Assembly (NCBI GenBank): GCA_902464295.1
Contig: CABQIW010000030.1
Span: forward strand, 1 to 24,105
Source of the DNA: an uncultured Eggerthella sp.
GTDB lineage: Bacteria > Actinomycetota > Coriobacteriia > Coriobacteriales > Eggerthellaceae
Reading direction: 5' to 3'
DNA length: 24,105 nt
In this document: positions 22,995 through 24,105 of the stretch, piece by piece
Numbering within the stretch: the first letter of the stretch is position 1
Layout of the letters: each line of letters starts with the position of its first letter
Notes under the pieces: generated by a model
The model's input: only the letters and a program-made list of their open reading frames with translations
The model's database searches: none
What the model was told of the DNA's origin: nothing
Made by a program: the position numbers and the translations under genes

Positions 22995-23534
22995 TTAAGC
23001 CCTACTAGCCGCGTTTTCGATCATGATCGTTTCGATCACATCTCCCACGCGAAGCTTGGAGACGACATCGAGCCCATCGACGGTCTGGCCGAACACCGTG
23101 TAGCCTGAATCGAGGAATGGCTGCGGACCAAGGCAGAGGTAGAACTGCGAACCAGCCGAGTTCGGATCCTGTGAACGAGCCATAGCGAGCGTGCCATCGA
23201 GGTGCTCGTTATTCGGGTTCGTGGAGAATTCCTCTTTGATGGTGTAGCCCGGACCGCCCGTGCCAAGACCAGCGAACGGATTGCCTTCAGCGGCTTTCAC
23301 CTGTTCGGAATCGAGATCACGCGTGTTAGGGTCGCCACCTTGAATGACGAAACCCGGCACGTAGCGATGGAATTTCAGATTATCGTAGAAGCCCTTTTGC
23401 GCGAGTTCGACGAAATTGCCAACGTGGATGGGGGCACCTTCGCCATCGAGCTCGACCCGAATGGTTCCCTGAGAAGTCTTGATGATAGCCACTTCTTTTC
23501 CTGTTGGCTTATATTCTGGCGTGTAGAGTGCCAT
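22995..23534 (-). CDS. Cyclophilin-type peptidyl-prolyl isomerase
   Basis: The 179-residue single-domain cyclophilin carries the core FHRYVPGFVIQGGDP (55-69) with catalytic Arg57, then AMARSQDPNSAGSQFYLCL and GYTVFGQTVDG. It has no signal peptide, so it acts in the cytoplasm on Xaa-Pro bonds of folding proteins. AGGAGA lies 4 bases before the ATG at 23534. The tRNA-Arg gene ends only 28 bases upstream on the same strand and no terminator lies between, so the tRNA promoter probably also drives this gene. Confidence 0.93.
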   Translation of the reverse strand: MALYTPEYKPTGKEVAIIKTSQGTIRVELDGEGAPIHVGNFVELAQKGFYDNLKFHRYVPGFVIQGGDPNTRDLDSEQVKAAEGNPFAGLGTGGPGYTIKEEFSTNPNNEHLDGTLAMARSQDPNSAGSQFYLCLGPQPFLDSGYTVFGQTVDGLDVVSKLRVGDVIETIMIENAASRA

Positions 23535-23562
23535 ATATTCTCCTGCCTACTACGACAAAACG

Positions 23563-23638
23563 TGGTGCCCTCTACAGGATTCGAACCTGCGGCTTTCTGC
23601 TCCGGAGGCAGACGCTCTATCCCCTGAGCTAAGAGGGC
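23563..23638 (-). tRNA. tRNA-Arg (anticodon CCG)
   Basis: The reverse strand folds as a 76-base tRNA with encoded CCA. The acceptor GCCCTCT pairs perfectly with AGAGGGC, the D-arm is GCTCAGGGGATAGAGC, the anticodon stem TCTGC/GCAGA carries the loop CTCCGGA giving CCG, and the T-arm has GGTTCGAATCC. It decodes CGG. Confidence 0.97.
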
Positions 23639-23650
23639 ATTACGCTTTAT

Positions 23651-23678
23651 ATTATACGATATTATAGGTCTTGGTAAA
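23651..23678 (-). promoter_or_regulatory. Promoter of tRNA-Arg and probably the downstream operon
   Basis: A perfect TATAAT at 23651-23656 (minus) lies 12 bases before the tRNA. TTTACC at 23673-23678 is a fair -35, with a 16-base spacer. A second TATAAT at 23661-23666 is 10 bases further upstream. Confidence 0.65.
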
Positions 23679-23700
23679 TTTCTGCGTAGCTACATTAGAT

Positions 23701-24105
23701 ATGAGGGTTGATTCGTCCGTGAGCGAAATCATTGAATTAACTGGGCTTACACAAGGAGCGGCTGCGGTCGGTCGTCTCAGTTCTGGAAAAACCGTGTTTG
23801 TTGGTGCGGGCGTGCCGGGCGATGTGGTCTCGGTGGACATCACGAAGGATGCTAAGCGCTTCTGCGAAGCGAAGATCGTCGAGGTCGTTCGGCCAAGCGC
23901 CGCACGCGTGAAGCCTGCCTGCCCCTATTATGCCGTGTGCGGAGGCTGCCCCTGGATGCAGGTTGCGTATGAGGAGCAGCTCACAGCCAAGCGGGCGAAT
24001 GTGGTCGAGCAGCTGGTGCGCATCGGCGGCAAGGATCGCGCGGCGGCTGAGGCACTGGTGGGTGAAGTGCAGCCTTCGAAACGCCAGTTGGGCTACCGCA
24101 ACAAG
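23701..24105 (+). CDS. TrmA/RumA-family RNA (uracil-C5) methyltransferase, N-terminal part
   Basis: The frame is open from the ATG at 23701 to the window edge, 135 residues, without a stop. Residues 6-62 look like a TRAM RNA-binding domain (GLTQGAAAVGRLSSGKTVFVGAGVPGD is the typical glycine-rich beta part). An iron-sulfur motif follows in CPYYAVCGGCPWMQ (Cys74, Cys80, Cys83), and GYRNK is the conserved entry to the methyltransferase domain. The family methylates uracil in 23S rRNA or tRNA. No ribosome site precedes the ATG. The TACATT element at 23691-23696 is near enough for a leaderless transcript, while a GTG at 23719 is an alternative start with a distant GAGGG. Divergent from tRNA-Arg. 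Confidence 0.88.
   Translation, partial: MRVDSSVSEIIELTGLTQGAAAVGRLSSGKTVFVGAGVPGDVVSVDITKDAKRFCEAKIVEVVRPSAARVKPACPYYAVCGGCPWMQVAYEEQLTAKRANVVEQLVRIGGKDRAAAEALVGEVQPSKRQLGYRNK

Noticed and set aside
1..24105. CRISPR array, prophage, integrase or insertion sequence
   Set aside because: No regularly spaced repeats and no protein with recombinase or transposase motifs were found. The only dispersed repeat family is the palindrome near 8.3-9.5 kb.

Overview
The window looks like a chromosomal stretch from an anaerobic actinomycete of the class Coriobacteriia, probably the Eggerthellales. This is inferred from gene content, moderately high GC and protein style, not from a marker search. Almost every gene can be assigned to a family. 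All but four protein genes (LysR, Nim-like, alkyltransferase, RNA methyltransferase) lie on the minus strand.

Left part (1-7254, minus strand): a hypothetical protein truncated by the window edge; a three-gene unit encoding a heterodimeric ABC exporter (two half-transporters, one with a degenerate ATP site) plus a HAD-IB phosphatase-like protein; and an alpha/beta hydrolase with a hexapeptide acetyltransferase. The last pair is divergent from a plus-strand LysR regulator (7431-8342), with overlapping promoters.

Middle (8300-9670): a plus-strand Nim-like FMN-binding protein and an O6-alkylguanine alkyltransferase-type protein form a tight two-gene cassette. It lies between two same-orientation copies of a palindromic repeat. 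A third, inverted copy overlaps the 3' end of the LysR gene. A minus-strand tRNA-Asp with its own promoter and terminator follows.

Right part (9966-23638, minus strand): this is one long co-oriented array. From upstream to downstream it holds tRNA-Arg(CCG), a cyclophilin-type isomerase, a membrane-anchored TPR protein, nucleoside diphosphate kinase, a four-subunit cytoplasmic NAD(P)-linked [NiFe] hydrogenase in the order beta-gamma-delta-alpha (as in hydBGDA of group 3b enzymes), and the cell-elongation cluster mreB-mreC-mreD-PBP2-rodA followed by a DUF697 protein. The hydrogenase large subunit ends exactly at its last metal-binding motif, so it should need no C-terminal processing. The PBP2 has an extra N-terminal membrane segment and a Cys/His set that may bind zinc. 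A divergent RNA (uracil-C5) methyltransferase begins at 23701 and runs off the window.

I see no CRISPR array, transposase, integrase or prophage. The points most worth a second look are the repeat-bounded Nim/alkyltransferase cassette, the unprocessed hydrogenase large subunit, the two-membrane-segment PBP2, and the DUF697 protein attached to the elongasome operon.
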